A DNA stretch of 5,173 nt from Phyllobacteriaceae bacterium. Lineage in GTDB: Bacteria; Pseudomonadota; Alphaproteobacteria; Rhizobiales; Devosiaceae. The notes below the pieces were generated by a model. The model was not told where the DNA came from, made no database searches, and was given only the letters and a program-made list of their open reading frames with translations. How positions within the stretch are numbered: the first letter of the stretch is position 1; each line of letters opens with the position of its first letter. The stretch covers positions 1 through 5,173 of the forward strand of contig JAAZLP010000185.1 of assembly GCA_012799265.1 (NCBI GenBank), given 5' to 3'. A program made the position numbers and the translations under genes. This document shows, one piece after another, positions 1 to 5,173 of the stretch.

Positions 1-336
1 GCGGGGTACGTCGCCGGGCGCATGGGCATCACCCAGGCCACCACGACGGCGCTGCTGCAGCGGCTGGAAACTGCAGGGATGATCCAGCGTCGGCGTGGCG
101 ACAAGGACCGTCGCCAGGTGCTGCTATCGTTGACAGAGGCCGGACGGAAGGTGCTCGACGTCGCTCCGGACGGCGTTCATGCGCAGTTTCTCTCGCAATT
201 CTCCGCGCTCAAGGATTGGGAGCAGCAGATGCTGGTTGCCGCGCTCGAGCGGGTTGCGGACATGCTTGACCACAGCACGGAGGACGCTGCCGCCGTTTTC
301 GACCATGTAGTGGAACTGTCGAGTGAAGAGAGATGA
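1..336 (+). CDS. MarR-family transcriptional regulator, 5' end missing
   Basis: This is the C-terminal 111 residues of a MarR-type winged helix-turn-helix repressor; the frame is open to the left edge, so the true start lies outside the window. The visible part begins in the helix-turn-helix. Residues 9-25 (GITQATTTALLQRLETA) fit the recognition helix, followed by the wing, where R30-R32, D34, D36 and R37-R38 form the family's typical R..D.RR pattern, and then LSLTEAGR at 42-49. Residues from about 68 to the end form the C-terminal helices that normally make the dimer. MarR proteins are usually 140-160 residues, so about 30-50 are missing. Members bind palindromic operators as dimers and are often released by small phenolic or amphipathic ligands. 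The ligand and targets here are unknown. The gene converges with the transporter gene, so it more likely controls something to its left. Family call is firm, role is not. Confidence 0.9.
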   Translation, partial: AGYVAGRMGITQATTTALLQRLETAGMIQRRRGDKDRRQVLLSLTEAGRKVLDVAPDGVHAQFLSQFSALKDWEQQMLVAALERVADMLDHSTEDAAAVFDHVVELSSEER

Positions 337-690
337 CAAGCAGTAGTGGACGCGCAGGCTGCGTGGTGACAACCGTTGCCTGCCGTCACTCACTGCGCAC
401 CCTCGTTCATCGTCCCGATAATGTCAAAGCAGTCTTTGGACGATCGGTGGCCTGAAGCCTAACTAGACAGCATTCAAGCCCCGCCATGTGTCGCTGCCTA
501 TAGTTCCGCTGTTCAGACTAGATTGGGCTTGCCAGATGCTCCCGTTGGCTCCGCTAGCTAGGGGCTACCAGCATGGGCCCCTCGCCTGCCTTTCGGAATC
601 GGCGACCGACACATACTGAGGTCGCAGCATTCACGGCGGGCCGCTTCGAACGAAACTGAACGTCAAGAGCCGTACCGAGGACCCAGAGCC
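337..690. other. Non-coding region between convergent genes
   Basis: This 354-bp stretch separates the stop of the MarR gene from the stop of the BCCT transporter gene. I found no plausible gene in it on either strand and no recognisable tRNA. It contains one clear stem-loop at 560-582, listed separately. Weaker dyads are present near the MarR stop: 354-359 with 378-383, and 366-370 with 385-389. These compete with each other and lack a T-run. The region most likely holds the 3' ends of both transcripts. Confidence 0.6.
560..582. terminator. Stem-loop between convergent genes, possible transcript end
   Basis: The plus strand reads AGGGGC (560-565), a TA bulge, CCA (568-570), loop GCA, TGG (574-576), then GCCCCT (577-582). 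This gives nine base pairs with a two-base bulge and a three-base loop. It sits about 110 bp beyond the transporter stop and about 220 bp beyond the MarR stop. Neither strand has a T-run after the stem, so it is not a standard intrinsic terminator. It could instead protect 3' ends. The terminator role is inference. Confidence 0.3.
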
Positions 691-2712
691 TCAGGATCCT
701 GTAGAAGCGTCATTGGAGGCTTCTGGCTCATGTTCCGGTGCAGCCTGCAACAGTTGCGAGGCGGGAGAGTGGGTCAGTTGGAGGTAACGTTCGAACTGCG
801 CCAGGACATCCGCGATGAGCTGCTCCCGAGTGAGGCCCATCACGTCATAACCACTACCGCCGCTCGAAAAGTAGGTGCGCGCTTCGAACCGTCGTTCTGG
901 TTCCCCTGCTGCCAGAGCGAAGTTGGCAACAGGGATTGACGTCACCGCGATGCCATAGACGAAGTCGCGTACGCCTTCGGCAGGTGAACGCAGGGCTAAA
1001 TTGGCGTCATCGGCGGCTTCTACGCTTGCCGGTCGCCCACGGTTCGTCAACTCCCGAGCCACCTGCTCTAGAGCAGGCTCAGCATCAACAGCCAGGAAAC
1101 GTTCAACTTCGCGCCGGTCGGGTGCATTCAGCATCAAAGCCAGGCGACGCTGCCAAGTGAGCCCAGCGGCAGGGTGCGCAGCGGCAGTTGTTCCAGCAGG
1201 AGAAGACCCTTGGGAATATTGCTGTGCCAGGTCTGCTCGCATTCCCAGATAGAGCGACCAGACTAGCCCCAACATAACGAAAGTGAAGGGCAGAGCACTC
1301 GCAATGGTCGCCGACTGAAGGGCGCCGAGGCCACCAGCCAAGAGAAGCGCAGCAGCGACGACGCCTTCCATCACGCACCAGAACACACGCTGACCCGTTG
1401 TGGTCTCCGTCTCCCCGCCTGCCGCGATGGAATCGACCACCAGCGAACCGGAATCTGATGAGGTGATGAAAAATATCGCGACGAGAAGAATGGCGAGCGT
1501 TGATGTGATGCCCGGGAACGGCAGGTACTGGAAAAACTGAAAGAGGCCCGTCGCCACGTCGGCGGCAACGGCCTGTCCCACCTCTCCGGCCGCAATTCCG
1601 GTATCGATGAACATGGCCGTGTTGCCAAACACTGTCATCCAGATGAACGTGAAGCCTGCGGGGATGAAGAGAACGGCGGTGACGAACTCCCGAACGGTGC
1701 GGCCACGCGAGATGCGGGCAATGAACATGCCCACGAAGGGTGACCAGGAAATCCACCACGCCCAGTAGAAAAGCGTCCAGGCGTCGATCCAGGGTGTCGG
1801 TTGATAGGCATAGATGTTGAAGGTGCGTAGCACCAGCGTGTCGAGATAAAGCCCCAGGTTCTGGACGAGATCGCGAAAAAGTTGTGCCGTCGGCCCGACG
1901 ATCAGCACGAACAGCATGAGTAGGATCGCCACAACGAGGTTGGTCTCGGAAAGGATTCGAACACCGCGATCAAGACCTGTAGCTACCGATACAGTTGCCA
2001 TAGCGGTGACGATGGCGATCAGGGGCAACTGGATAACAGGACCGACGGGAACTCCCAGGAGATACGACAGCCCGGCGTTGATCTGCGAGACCCCTACGCC
2101 AAGGGAGGTCGCAATGCCGAACATGGTCCCGACGATAGCAAAAATGTCGACGGCGTGTCCGATGGGGCCGTTGATCCGCTCTTTGAGCAGAGGATAGAGG
2201 CCAGAGCGGATGGTAAGCGGCAGGTTGTAGCGGTATCCGAAATAGGCGAGCGATAATCCGACCACCGCATATATTGCCCAGGCGTGGATGCCCCAGTGGA
2301 AGAAGGTAACTGTCATCGCCTCGCGCATGGCGGCAACCGATCGCGGCTCAGCGGTCGGTGGCACCATAAAGTGTGTCATGGGTTCCCCGACAGCGTAGAA
2401 CATCAATCCAATGCCCATGCCCGCGGCAAATAGCATGGCAATCCAGGAGGTGAACTTGAAATCGGGCGTCGCATCGTCCGGGCCGAGCTTCAGACGCCCA
2501 TATCGCCCAAAACACAGGAGAAGGACCGTAACCAGGAAGATCCCAACAGCGAGAAGGTAGAACCAGCCGAACCATTGCAGGATGCTGGACTGAATGGCGC
2601 CGAAGATGTCACCGGCCTGATTGGGCAGCAGGACGCCAATCGCCACGAACGCACCAATGATCAAGAGTGCTCCGAAGAAGACCGGCTTGTTAATGATAAA
2701 CGGCTTGAGCAT
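691..2712 (-). CDS. betT: BCCT-family choline/glycine betaine transporter (BetT-like)
   Basis: Inner-membrane importer of a quaternary ammonium osmoprotectant (choline or glycine betaine), 673 residues, close to the length of E. coli BetT (about 677). The core at about 10-495 has the 12 membrane helices of the BCCT family. Its glycine motif in helix 3 is GMGIG (98-102). The aromatic substrate box includes W140, W145 and Y148 in helix 4, and W319, W320 and W323 in the WAWWISWSPF segment (317-326). It is followed by ARISRGRT (332-339) and TSSDSGS (417-423). Residues about 496-673 form a hydrophilic tail matching the BetT tail, which is known to tune osmotic activation. The ATG at 2712 has GAAGG 4 bp upstream and gives a typical N-terminus. 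Position 102 is Gly as in Na+-coupled BetP, not the Asp of H+-coupled BetT, so substrate and ion are uncertain. Family call is very firm; the symbol reflects overall similarity only. Confidence 0.93.
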   Translation of the reverse strand: MLKPFIINKPVFFGALLIIGAFVAIGVLLPNQAGDIFGAIQSSILQWFGWFYLLAVGIFLVTVLLLCFGRYGRLKLGPDDATPDFKFTSWIAMLFAAGMGIGLMFYAVGEPMTHFMVPPTAEPRSVAAMREAMTVTFFHWGIHAWAIYAVVGLSLAYFGYRYNLPLTIRSGLYPLLKERINGPIGHAVDIFAIVGTMFGIATSLGVGVSQINAGLSYLLGVPVGPVIQLPLIAIVTAMATVSVATGLDRGVRILSETNLVVAILLMLFVLIVGPTAQLFRDLVQNLGLYLDTLVLRTFNIYAYQPTPWIDAWTLFYWAWWISWSPFVGMFIARISRGRTVREFVTAVLFIPAGFTFIWMTVFGNTAMFIDTGIAAGEVGQAVAADVATGLFQFFQYLPFPGITSTLAILLVAIFFITSSDSGSLVVDSIAAGGETETTTGQRVFWCVMEGVVAAALLLAGGLGALQSATIASALPFTFVMLGLVWSLYLGMRADLAQQYSQGSSPAGTTAAAHPAAGLTWQRRLALMLNAPDRREVERFLAVDAEPALEQVARELTNRGRPASVEAADDANLALRSPAEGVRDFVYGIAVTSIPVANFALAAGEPERRFEARTYFSSGGSGYDVMGLTREQLIADVLAQFERYLQLTHSPASQLLQAAPEHEPEASNDASTGS

Positions 2713-2767
2713 GTGGCCTTCGCATTTGTTCGGGGCGCCTGGGGGAAAGCCTACAAAGTCGCGTGTG

Positions 2768-2783
2768 GTTCCCTGTCAGGAAC
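2768..2783. promoter_or_regulatory. Inverted repeat between the membrane trio and betT
   Basis: GTTCC (2768-2772) and GGAAC (2779-2783) form a perfect 5-bp dyad around CTGTCA in the 82-bp gap upstream of the transporter start, about 56-71 bp before its ATG on the minus strand. It could be an operator for a transporter promoter or a small transcript hairpin after the upstream gene. No T-run follows it, and I could not identify confident -35 and -10 boxes. It does not match the BetI operator pattern as I know it. Confidence 0.3.
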
Positions 2784-2794
2784 AATCAATCATT

Positions 2795-3262
2795 CTATCC
2801 CCAGATGAGCAAGGCGAAGGGCAACAAGAAGAACACAATCCAGGCGCTGATGAAAATCTTCGGGGCTCGGCTAGAAAACACGCTGCCAGCGTGCTGGCGC
2901 AGTTCCATTCGTTTACGGCTTTGCTCATCGGTCGCGAGAGTAAAGCGCAGAAGCTCAGGTTGTCTGTCGATCAACTGGTTTTCGCGGCCGCGCCAATGGC
3001 TGATCGCTTCTTGCGCCGCAGCAATCCCCGGCCGGGCCTCCAGCACCAGGACGATGCCTAGCACCGCAAAAAACGGCGGCAGAGTTATCGTGAACAGGCC
3101 GTTCCAATTGTCGTATCCAGCACTGAGCGATGAGCCATAGGCGATCACCAGGAACGACTGGGACGAGATGAGGGCGTTAAGGCGACTGTTGAGCAGGCTG
3201 ATCTCAGCCCGTATCTCGCCGCGGACATGGTCAAGTTCGCCGGTCGGTTCAAGCTGCGTCAT
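2795..3262 (-). CDS. Small membrane protein of unknown function, three predicted membrane segments
   Basis: I do not recognise this 155-residue protein. It has a short charged N-terminus (1-28), a likely membrane segment at about 30-47 (ISSQSFLVIAYGSSLSA is at 32-48), a second at about 56-75, a charged and probably helical loop at about 76-133 rich in Arg, Glu and Gln, and a C-terminal hydrophobic segment at about 136-153 ending in IWG. The loop between segments 2 and 3 has no catalytic motif I can identify. The start ATG overlaps the stop of the YetF gene as ATGA (3262-3259) and has AAGG 6 bp upstream, so translational coupling is likely. The protein therefore probably works with, or is co-expressed with, the YetF and DUF305 proteins. 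Coding status is well supported by the overlap, the Shine-Dalgarno sequence and the membrane pattern; function is unknown. Confidence 0.8.
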   Translation of the reverse strand: MTQLEPTGELDHVRGEIRAEISLLNSRLNALISSQSFLVIAYGSSLSAGYDNWNGLFTITLPPFFAVLGIVLVLEARPGIAAAQEAISHWRGRENQLIDRQPELLRFTLATDEQSRKRMELRQHAGSVFSSRAPKIFISAWIVFFLLPFALLIWG

Positions 3263-3750
3263 TGCTTGCCTTGCCGAATGGCAGCGCTGATCGTGCCGTC
3301 ACTTTCAAGCACCAGGTATTGGACACTTTCGATGTCGCGTGCTCCGGCGGATCGCACTGCACTTAGTGCTTCTTCTCGCGTAACACGCTCTCGTTTCATG
3401 GCCTCATCACAGAACGAGCCATCATGCGCCAAGAGCGTGGGCTCTGATCGAACGGCTTTGGCGAACCTTGGAGAGCGCACAGAGACGAAGGTGACGAGAA
3501 ACTGCATGAGTATAAGCAGGCCCAACGCCACGGCCCCCTCTGCCAGAGCGATCGACTCCTGCAGCAGGATAGCTGACAGGGTGGAACCGAGCGCCACGGT
3601 GACGACCAGATCGAAGGCGTTGAGCTTGGCCAGTGTGCGCTTACCCGATATCCGCAAGAACAGGACCAGAGTGACGTAAGCAAGAATGCCCACAAGGATT
3701 GTGCGGAAGATTCCCGACCAATTCTGAAACAGCATGCTCTGCCAATCCAT
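3259..3750 (-). CDS. YetF/DUF421-family membrane protein, short form
   Basis: A 163-residue inner-membrane protein of the YetF (DUF421) family. After a short N-terminus come hydrophobic segments at about 14-32, 46-64 and 70-90. Between the first two lies the family signature, with R33, G36-K37-R38, L40-A41 and FDLVV (46-50). A small soluble domain follows (about 91-163), carrying RVTREEAL (122-129), ESVQYLVLE (141-149) and DGTIS (151-155), as is usual in the family. Bacillus YetF is about 230 residues, so this is the shorter single-domain form. The family's biochemical role is not settled; the soluble domain is usually placed in the cytoplasm. The frame stays open upstream to 4167, but the ATG at 3750 is chosen because GGGAG lies 7 bp before it and homology starts there. 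It follows the DUF305 gene by 20 bp and overlaps the next gene by 4 bp. No symbol is assigned. Confidence 0.88.
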   Translation of the reverse strand: MDWQSMLFQNWSGIFRTILVGILAYVTLVLFLRISGKRTLAKLNAFDLVVTVALGSTLSAILLQESIALAEGAVALGLLILMQFLVTFVSVRSPRFAKAVRSEPTLLAHDGSFCDEAMKRERVTREEALSAVRSAGARDIESVQYLVLESDGTISAAIRQGKQ

Positions 3751-3757
3751 GGTTATT

Positions 3758-3762
3758 CTCCC
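3758..3762 (-). promoter_or_regulatory. Ribosome binding site deciding the YetF-family start
   Basis: On the minus strand GGGAG lies 7 bp before the ATG at 3750, in the 20-bp gap after the DUF305 stop. It fixes the start well inside an open frame that continues upstream to 4167. The upstream 139 codons of that frame run antiparallel in register only with the DUF305 gene and show no homology. Confidence 0.7.
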
Positions 3763-3770
3763 GGTGTCGA

Positions 3771-4280
3771 TCAGTCCTCGAAGGCAACCGCTTCTGGTCG
3801 CAGCGGCGGCAGGTCGCGTGCGGTGGCGGGTCCCGAGTTTCGCTCGAGCTCGGCAATTAACCGCTTCACCTGCGCGATCTCGCGGACCTGCGCTTCGATG
3901 ATGCCGTCGGCAAGCTCCCGCACCTGCGGATCGCGGATGTGGGCCTGTGTGCTGGTCAGGACAGCAATCGAGTGATGCGGGATCATTGCCCGCATGTAGG
4001 CCACGTCGCCTACCGTTTCCTGGCTTCGCACCAGCCATAGCGATGTGGCAAACACGACAGCAGCGACAACAAGTATGAAAATGTTCGCTGCCGTATTTTT
4101 GTACATCCCCCACATGAACAGCAGCATGATGAATGCCATCGTGGTACCCATCAGCAATGCCATCCACATCCGGGTTTGGCTGAACATCACGTGCTCAAAG
4201 GCGTAGGTGTTCAGGTACATCAAGCCGAACATGATGAAGGTAGAAGTCGCGACCATCGTGCCGAAGCGAACGTAACTCAT
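3771..4280 (-). CDS. Membrane-anchored DUF305-domain protein
   Basis: A 169-residue protein with three predicted membrane helices (about 8-24, 38-59 and 66-84) and a C-terminal DUF305 segment (about 92-147). The DUF305 signature MRAMIPHHSIAV is at 96-107, with the paired H102 and H103 that are the family hallmark, followed by DPQVRELADGIIEAQVREI (117-135). DUF305 proteins form ferritin-like helical bundles and are often found near metal, especially copper, genes; a metal-binding role is suspected but not proven. The N-terminal segment, with MYLNTY (21-26), H30 and FSQTRMWMA (33-41), is typical of the membrane-anchored subgroup. The tail after 148 is Pro-rich. The ATG at 4280 is preferred over one at 4304 because AGGGAG lies 6 bp before it. 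It is the first gene of the trio. Domain call firm, function unknown. Confidence 0.88.
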   Translation of the reverse strand: MSYVRFGTMVATSTFIMFGLMYLNTYAFEHVMFSQTRMWMALLMGTTMAFIMLLFMWGMYKNTAANIFILVVAAVVFATSLWLVRSQETVGDVAYMRAMIPHHSIAVLTSTQAHIRDPQVRELADGIIEAQVREIAQVKRLIAELERNSGPATARDLPPLRPEAVAFED

Positions 4281-4286
4281 GGTGAT

Positions 4287-4292
4287 CTCCCT
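4287..4292 (-). promoter_or_regulatory. Ribosome binding site deciding the DUF305 start
   Basis: AGGGAG on the minus strand lies 6 bp before the ATG at 4280. It would fall inside the coding region if translation began at the alternative ATG at 4304, which has no comparable site, so the shorter 169-residue product is preferred. Confidence 0.7.
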
Positions 4293-4334
4293 GCCGCTGA
4301 CCAACGATCGCTGGCGAGGAAGGTTCAGATTTTC

Positions 4335-4367
4335 GACCTATTGGACCGATTGCGTCACTTGACCGAT
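4335..4367 (-). promoter_or_regulatory. Direct repeats upstream of the DUF305 operon
   Basis: ATCGGTC occurs twice on the minus strand, at 4367-4361 and 4350-4344, 17 bp apart start to start, each followed by (A/C)AA or a close variant. A third partial copy, GGTC, ends at 4335. The group lies about 55-87 bp upstream of the DUF305 start, where a promoter or activator site would be expected. I could not pick convincing -35 and -10 boxes, so the regulatory role is a guess. Confidence 0.25.
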
Positions 4368-4412
4368 GCTGCCTCGAACGATTCAGGCGGGGACAGGTTT
4401 CCCCTCGGTCCG

Positions 4413-4494
4413 TTAGACGACGAGCGGCTGCTTTGGGCTTTGAATGAACTTATCTTGGTTGACCGCTTTGGTGAAGGGTTTGGGATGCCGCTTG
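4413..4494 (-). pseudogene. Possible 3' remnant of a gene cut by the IS91 insertion
   Basis: On the minus strand, the frame with codons starting at 4493 encodes a natural-looking 26-residue C-terminus (begins KRHPKPFTKAV, ends SPKQPLVV) and stops with TAA at 4413-4415. By hand count 18 of 26 third positions are G or C. A small hairpin follows the stop: GGGGA and TCCCC at 4389-4404, with a six-base loop. The frame runs on into the presumed IS91 end, as expected if the element inserted into this gene. I do not recognise the protein, and the segment could equally be non-coding. Confidence 0.2.
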
Positions 4495-4510
4495 GCGTCG
4501 CAAAGCCACC

Positions 4511-4535
4511 CATGCAGGAACCCGCGGTCCGCATG
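4511..4535. other. Hairpin, candidate part of the IS91 oriIS end
   Basis: The plus strand reads CATGC, bulged A, GGA, bulged A, CC, loop CGC, GG, TCC, GCATG. This is ten base pairs with two single-base bulges. It lies downstream of the transposase stop, where oriIS of IS91 elements is found, and no T-run follows it on the minus strand, which argues against a plain terminator. Assignment to oriIS is inference. Confidence 0.35.
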
Positions 4536-4756
4536 CGCTGCGCTATGGGGTTTTCCGATTTGGTGTGGTCGGGTGGGTGCCAAGAGCGGAGGCATATGGC
4601 GTTGCCAGCCCGGCAAGTAGACGGCCTCCGGGCTGTACTCGAGCGTCGGCAGCGGCGGTGTTGACGAGCTCGGCGTGGGTTACGCTGGTCGCTGCGGCGC
4701 TGGGCGCGAACCGTCCCGTCGGCCGGTGACGTAGTGCGGCCGTATGAACGAGCGGG

Positions 4757-5173
4757 TCATGCCGGGTCATGGATGGTCTCCCGGTTTGGCTGTCGCGCTG
4801 CGGGCGGCGCGCGGGGCCTGCAGCCTCGGGCAAAGGTCTCGATAATGACCATGGTGCCGCCACAGCACGGGCATGGTGGCCGCGGATCGGCGGTCTCCTG
4901 AGTTCCCCCGGCGTCGTCCGGCGCCGGCGCGACCTCGAGCAGACTGCGTACTTGGGCAAGGCAGTCCTTGCGGGCGGAACCGGCGAGCAGACCATAGTGC
5001 CGGATGCGGTGGAAGCCGCGCGGCAGGACGTGGACCAGGAAGCGGCGGATGAACTCGTCCGCAGCCAGGGTCATGACGCGCTGCCTTTCGGCGCCGGAGC
5101 AGCGATAGTCCTTGTAACGGAAGGTGACCTCATTGCCGTCAAAAGCGATGAGGCGGCTGTTCGAGATCGCGAC
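4757..5173 (-). CDS. IS91-family transposase, C-terminal part
   Basis: The last 138 residues of a rolling-circle (Y2, HUH-type) IS91-family transposase; the frame is open at the right edge, so the N-terminus and the catalytic HUH and tyrosine motifs lie outside the window. Visible features are FRYKDYRC (18-25), the family-typical segment EFIRRFLVHVLPRGFHRIRH (40-59) followed by YGLLA (60-64), and a zinc-ribbon-like CPCCGG near residue 101 leading into MVIIETF. The tail after that is Arg- and Pro-rich and probably dispensable. IS91 transposases are about 380-500 residues long. Codons are much more G+C-rich than in the host genes to the left, fitting a transferred element. The stop overlaps a second ATG frame (4770-4543, 75 codons) with no recognisable homology, which I do not call. 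Whether the complete transposase is intact cannot be judged. Confidence 0.92.
   Translation of the reverse strand, partial: VAISNSRLIAFDGNEVTFRYKDYRCSGAERQRVMTLAADEFIRRFLVHVLPRGFHRIRHYGLLAGSARKDCLAQVRSLLEVAPAPDDAGGTQETADPRPPCPCCGGTMVIIETFARGCRPRAPPAARQPNRETIHDPA

Larger units (their letters stand above)
4495..5173 (-). mobile_element. 3' part of an IS91-family insertion sequence, right end inside window
   Basis: The element contains the C-terminal part of its transposase and about 260 bp beyond the stop; its other end is outside the window. IS91 elements move by a rolling-circle-type mechanism, have no terminal inverted repeats and make no target duplication. Their oriIS end lies downstream of the transposase and abuts a GAAC/GTTC or CAAG/CTTG tetranucleotide. 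The end drawn here is inferred: CTTG at 4491-4494 lies 16 bp from a hairpin at 4511-4535, and hand-counted G+C rises from about 52% (4441-4500) to about 65-75% (4561-4740). Other such tetranucleotides occur at 4323, 4358, 4376 and 4454, so the end could lie closer to the DUF305 gene. Confidence 0.55.

Noticed and set aside
468..488. TTCAAGC followed by CCCGCC resembling a tRNA T-loop
   Set aside because: The flanking bases do not pair into a T stem and no acceptor or anticodon arms were found.
692..701. Perfect 10-bp palindrome CAGGATCCTG at the transporter stop codon
   Set aside because: Too short and without a loop or T-run; likely chance.
1103..1759. Long minus-strand frame (218 codons) inside the transporter gene
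   Set aside because: Alternative frame of a clear BCCT gene, with an Arg/His-rich composition typical of shadow frames.
2621..3140. Plus-strand frames opposite the transporter start and the 155-residue gene
   Set aside because: They lie antisense to well-supported genes, lack membrane or domain features and cross the gene junction.
3751..4167. N-terminal extension of the YetF-family gene giving a 302-residue protein
   Set aside because: The extra 139 residues overlap the DUF305 gene in another frame, are His/Arg/Cys-rich without homology, and a good ribosome binding site and family start sit at 3750.
4318..4324. GGAAGGT resembling half of a CueR/MerR-type copper operator
   Set aside because: The matching half-site at the required 7-bp spacing is absent, so it is probably chance despite the DUF305 context.
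4176..4664. Plus-strand frame of 162 codons across the DUF305 start and the IS91 end
   Set aside because: It crosses a host-element boundary, is antisense to a real gene and matches no family.
4543..4770. 75-codon minus-strand frame overlapping the transposase stop
   Set aside because: Ala/Thr/Pro-rich sequence without homology and without a clear ribosome binding site; more likely the non-coding tail of the element.

Overview
The window reads as a piece of a proteobacterial genome or plasmid, probably a gamma- or alphaproteobacterium. The grounds are an E. coli BetT-type transporter with a long cytoplasmic tail, Shine-Dalgarno-led tightly packed genes and an IS91-family transposase. Base composition by hand count is about 57% G+C in the transporter region and about 70-75% in parts of the IS91 segment. 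The species cannot be named from the sequence. No rRNA, tRNA or CRISPR array was seen.

Layout. Bases 1-336 (+) hold the 3' part of a MarR-family repressor gene cut by the window edge. Bases 337-690 are a non-coding region between convergent genes, with one good stem-loop. From 2712 down to 691 (-) lies a 673-residue BCCT-family choline/glycine betaine transporter. Upstream of it, also on the minus strand, is a compact three-gene unit of small membrane proteins: a three-helix membrane-anchored DUF305 protein (4280-3771), a short YetF/DUF421 protein (3750-3259) and an unrecognised 155-residue protein with three predicted membrane segments (3262-2795). The first two are 20 bp apart and the last two overlap by ATGA. 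An 82-bp gap with an inverted repeat separates this unit from the transporter. Bases about 4281-4494 hold the upstream region of the unit and perhaps the 3' remnant of a disrupted gene. From about 4495 to the right edge is the 3' part of an IS91-family element, transposase on the minus strand.

The four host genes on the minus strand look like an envelope or osmotic-stress module: uptake of a compatible solute plus three small inner-membrane proteins of poorly known function. Whether they share a transcript with the transporter is inference. The IS91 transposase reads toward the unit, so read-through from the element could affect its expression. The MarR gene converges with the transporter gene and has no demonstrated link to it.

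No clear new defence or mobile system is visible. The points most worth a second look are the transporter's BetP-like ion and substrate residues in a BetT-like protein, the DUF305-YetF-unknown membrane trio, and the candidate IS91 end with its possible disrupted gene.
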